Part shown: positions 4,725 to 5,274 of the stretch, piece by piece
Numbering within the stretch: position 1 is the first letter of the stretch
How the letters are laid out: every line of letters begins with the position of its first letter
From: Bacteriovoracaceae bacterium
Lineage (GTDB): Bacteria > Bdellovibrionota > UBA1018
Assembly: GCA_947500275.1 (NCBI GenBank)
Contig: CANMSW010000172.1
Coordinates: forward strand, 1-5,274
Length of the DNA: 5,274 nt
Direction of reading: 5' to 3'
Notes under the pieces: generated by a model
What the model was told of the DNA's origin: nothing
The model's database searches: none
What the model saw: only the letters and a program-made list of their open reading frames with translations
Position numbers and translations under genes: made by a program

Positions 4725-5274
4725 ATGAATCGTTTTCAAAAAGCAATCCGTCGCCAGAATCCTGGAAGACCTCCCGTTTGGTTTATGCGTCAGGCCGGTC
4801 GATATCACACGCACTACCAGGGTCTTCGCGCAAAGTATGGTTTTATCGATCTTTGTAAAATTCCAGAGGTCGCATTCGAGACGACGCTCGGGCCTATTCG
4901 GGATTTTGATTTCGATGCCGCGATTTTGTTTTCCGATCTCTTATTTCCACTCGAAGTGCTGGGAATGGGCTTGAGTTATGAACCTGGCCCTAAACTCAGT
5001 TGGCATTTGCGGGAAAAATCGGACTTCTCCCGGATGGCTGCGGGGGGCGCGCAGGCTGCGCAGGGGCTACAATATCAAGCCGATGCGATGAAATTGATTC
5101 GTGCGGCGCTCCCAGTGGATAAGGGTCTGCTTGGCTTTGTCGGAGGGCCGCTGACTTTGTTTTATTATGCCGCCTCAGGGAGTCACTCGGGCGACTTAAC
5201 GAGCGCACGGGAAGGCATGAAAGACGGTCGGTTTGAAGGTTTTTGCGAGCGACTCGAGGACTTACTCGCTGCGA
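4725..5274 (+). CDS. hemE: Uroporphyrinogen decarboxylase, N-terminal half (cut by the right edge)
   Basis: The frame runs open from ATG 4725 to the window end, giving 183 residues, about half of the usual ~340-355. HemE removes four carboxylates from uroporphyrinogen III to give coproporphyrinogen III in the cytoplasm. Seen in order: 'PPVWFMRQAGRY' (16-27) with the two substrate-binding arginines Arg22 and Arg26; 'DAAILFSDLL' (64-73) with the catalytic Asp71; 'GFVGGPLTLFYY' (137-148), the counterpart of 'GFSGxPxTLAxYM', placing Tyr148 at the conserved active-site tyrosine. Several normally firm positions differ: 'YHTHYQ' replaces 'YLPEYR' after the MRQAGR loop, and 'EPGPKL' replaces the common 'GEGP' segment. 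An Ala/Gly/Gln-rich stretch lies near 105-114. The catalytic set is complete as far as it can be seen, so it is taken as a functional though divergent member. It is the last gene visible in the operon, 16 bases after the response-regulator stop. Confidence 0.95.
   Translation, partial: MNRFQKAIRRQNPGRPPVWFMRQAGRYHTHYQGLRAKYGFIDLCKIPEVAFETTLGPIRDFDFDAAILFSDLLFPLEVLGMGLSYEPGPKLSWHLREKSDFSRMAAGGAQAAQGLQYQADAMKLIRAALPVDKGLLGFVGGPLTLFYYAASGSHSGDLTSAREGMKDGRFEGFCERLEDLLAA

Overview
The window is a tightly packed, single-strand (+) stretch of a tetrapyrrole/haem biosynthesis operon from a Gram-negative-looking bacterium. Every base is coding or within about 25 bases of a gene, and both ends cut through genes. 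The 5-aminolevulinate supply is of the C5 (glutamate) type, since hemL is present. Two Gram-negative-type signalling genes sit inside the hem genes. From memory, this grouping and the HemE variant 'MRQAGRYHTHYQ' resemble Bdellovibrio-like or other 'deltaproteobacterial' lineages. That assignment is an inference and was not checked by any search.

Layout: (1) 3-716, the C-terminal part of a gene that enters from the left edge, a divergent uroporphyrinogen-III synthase (HemD)-like protein and possibly the tail of a HemC-HemD fusion. (2) 713-1702, hemB, porphobilinogen synthase, overlapping the first gene by ATGA. (3) 1727-3031, hemL, glutamate-1-semialdehyde aminomutase, with a strong Shine-Dalgarno. 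(4) 3028-3993, a small two-TM sensor histidine kinase, overlapping hemL by ATGA. (5) 3986-4708, an OmpR/PhoB-type response regulator, overlapping the kinase by 8 bases. (6) 4725-5274, the first half of hemE, uroporphyrinogen decarboxylase, cut by the right edge.

The enzymes cover successive steps: HemL makes 5-aminolevulinate, HemB makes porphobilinogen, the HemD-like protein would close uroporphyrinogen III, and HemE makes coproporphyrinogen III. The most interesting feature is the two-component system locked into the middle of the pathway by translational overlaps on both sides of the kinase. It is a candidate dedicated regulator of, or a sensor co-produced with, tetrapyrrole synthesis. Its kinase has no recognisable sensor domain, only about 36 residues between two membrane helices. 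No RNA genes, mobile elements, CRISPR arrays, promoters or terminators were identified. The absence of internal promoters and terminators fits one polycistronic message starting upstream of the window.
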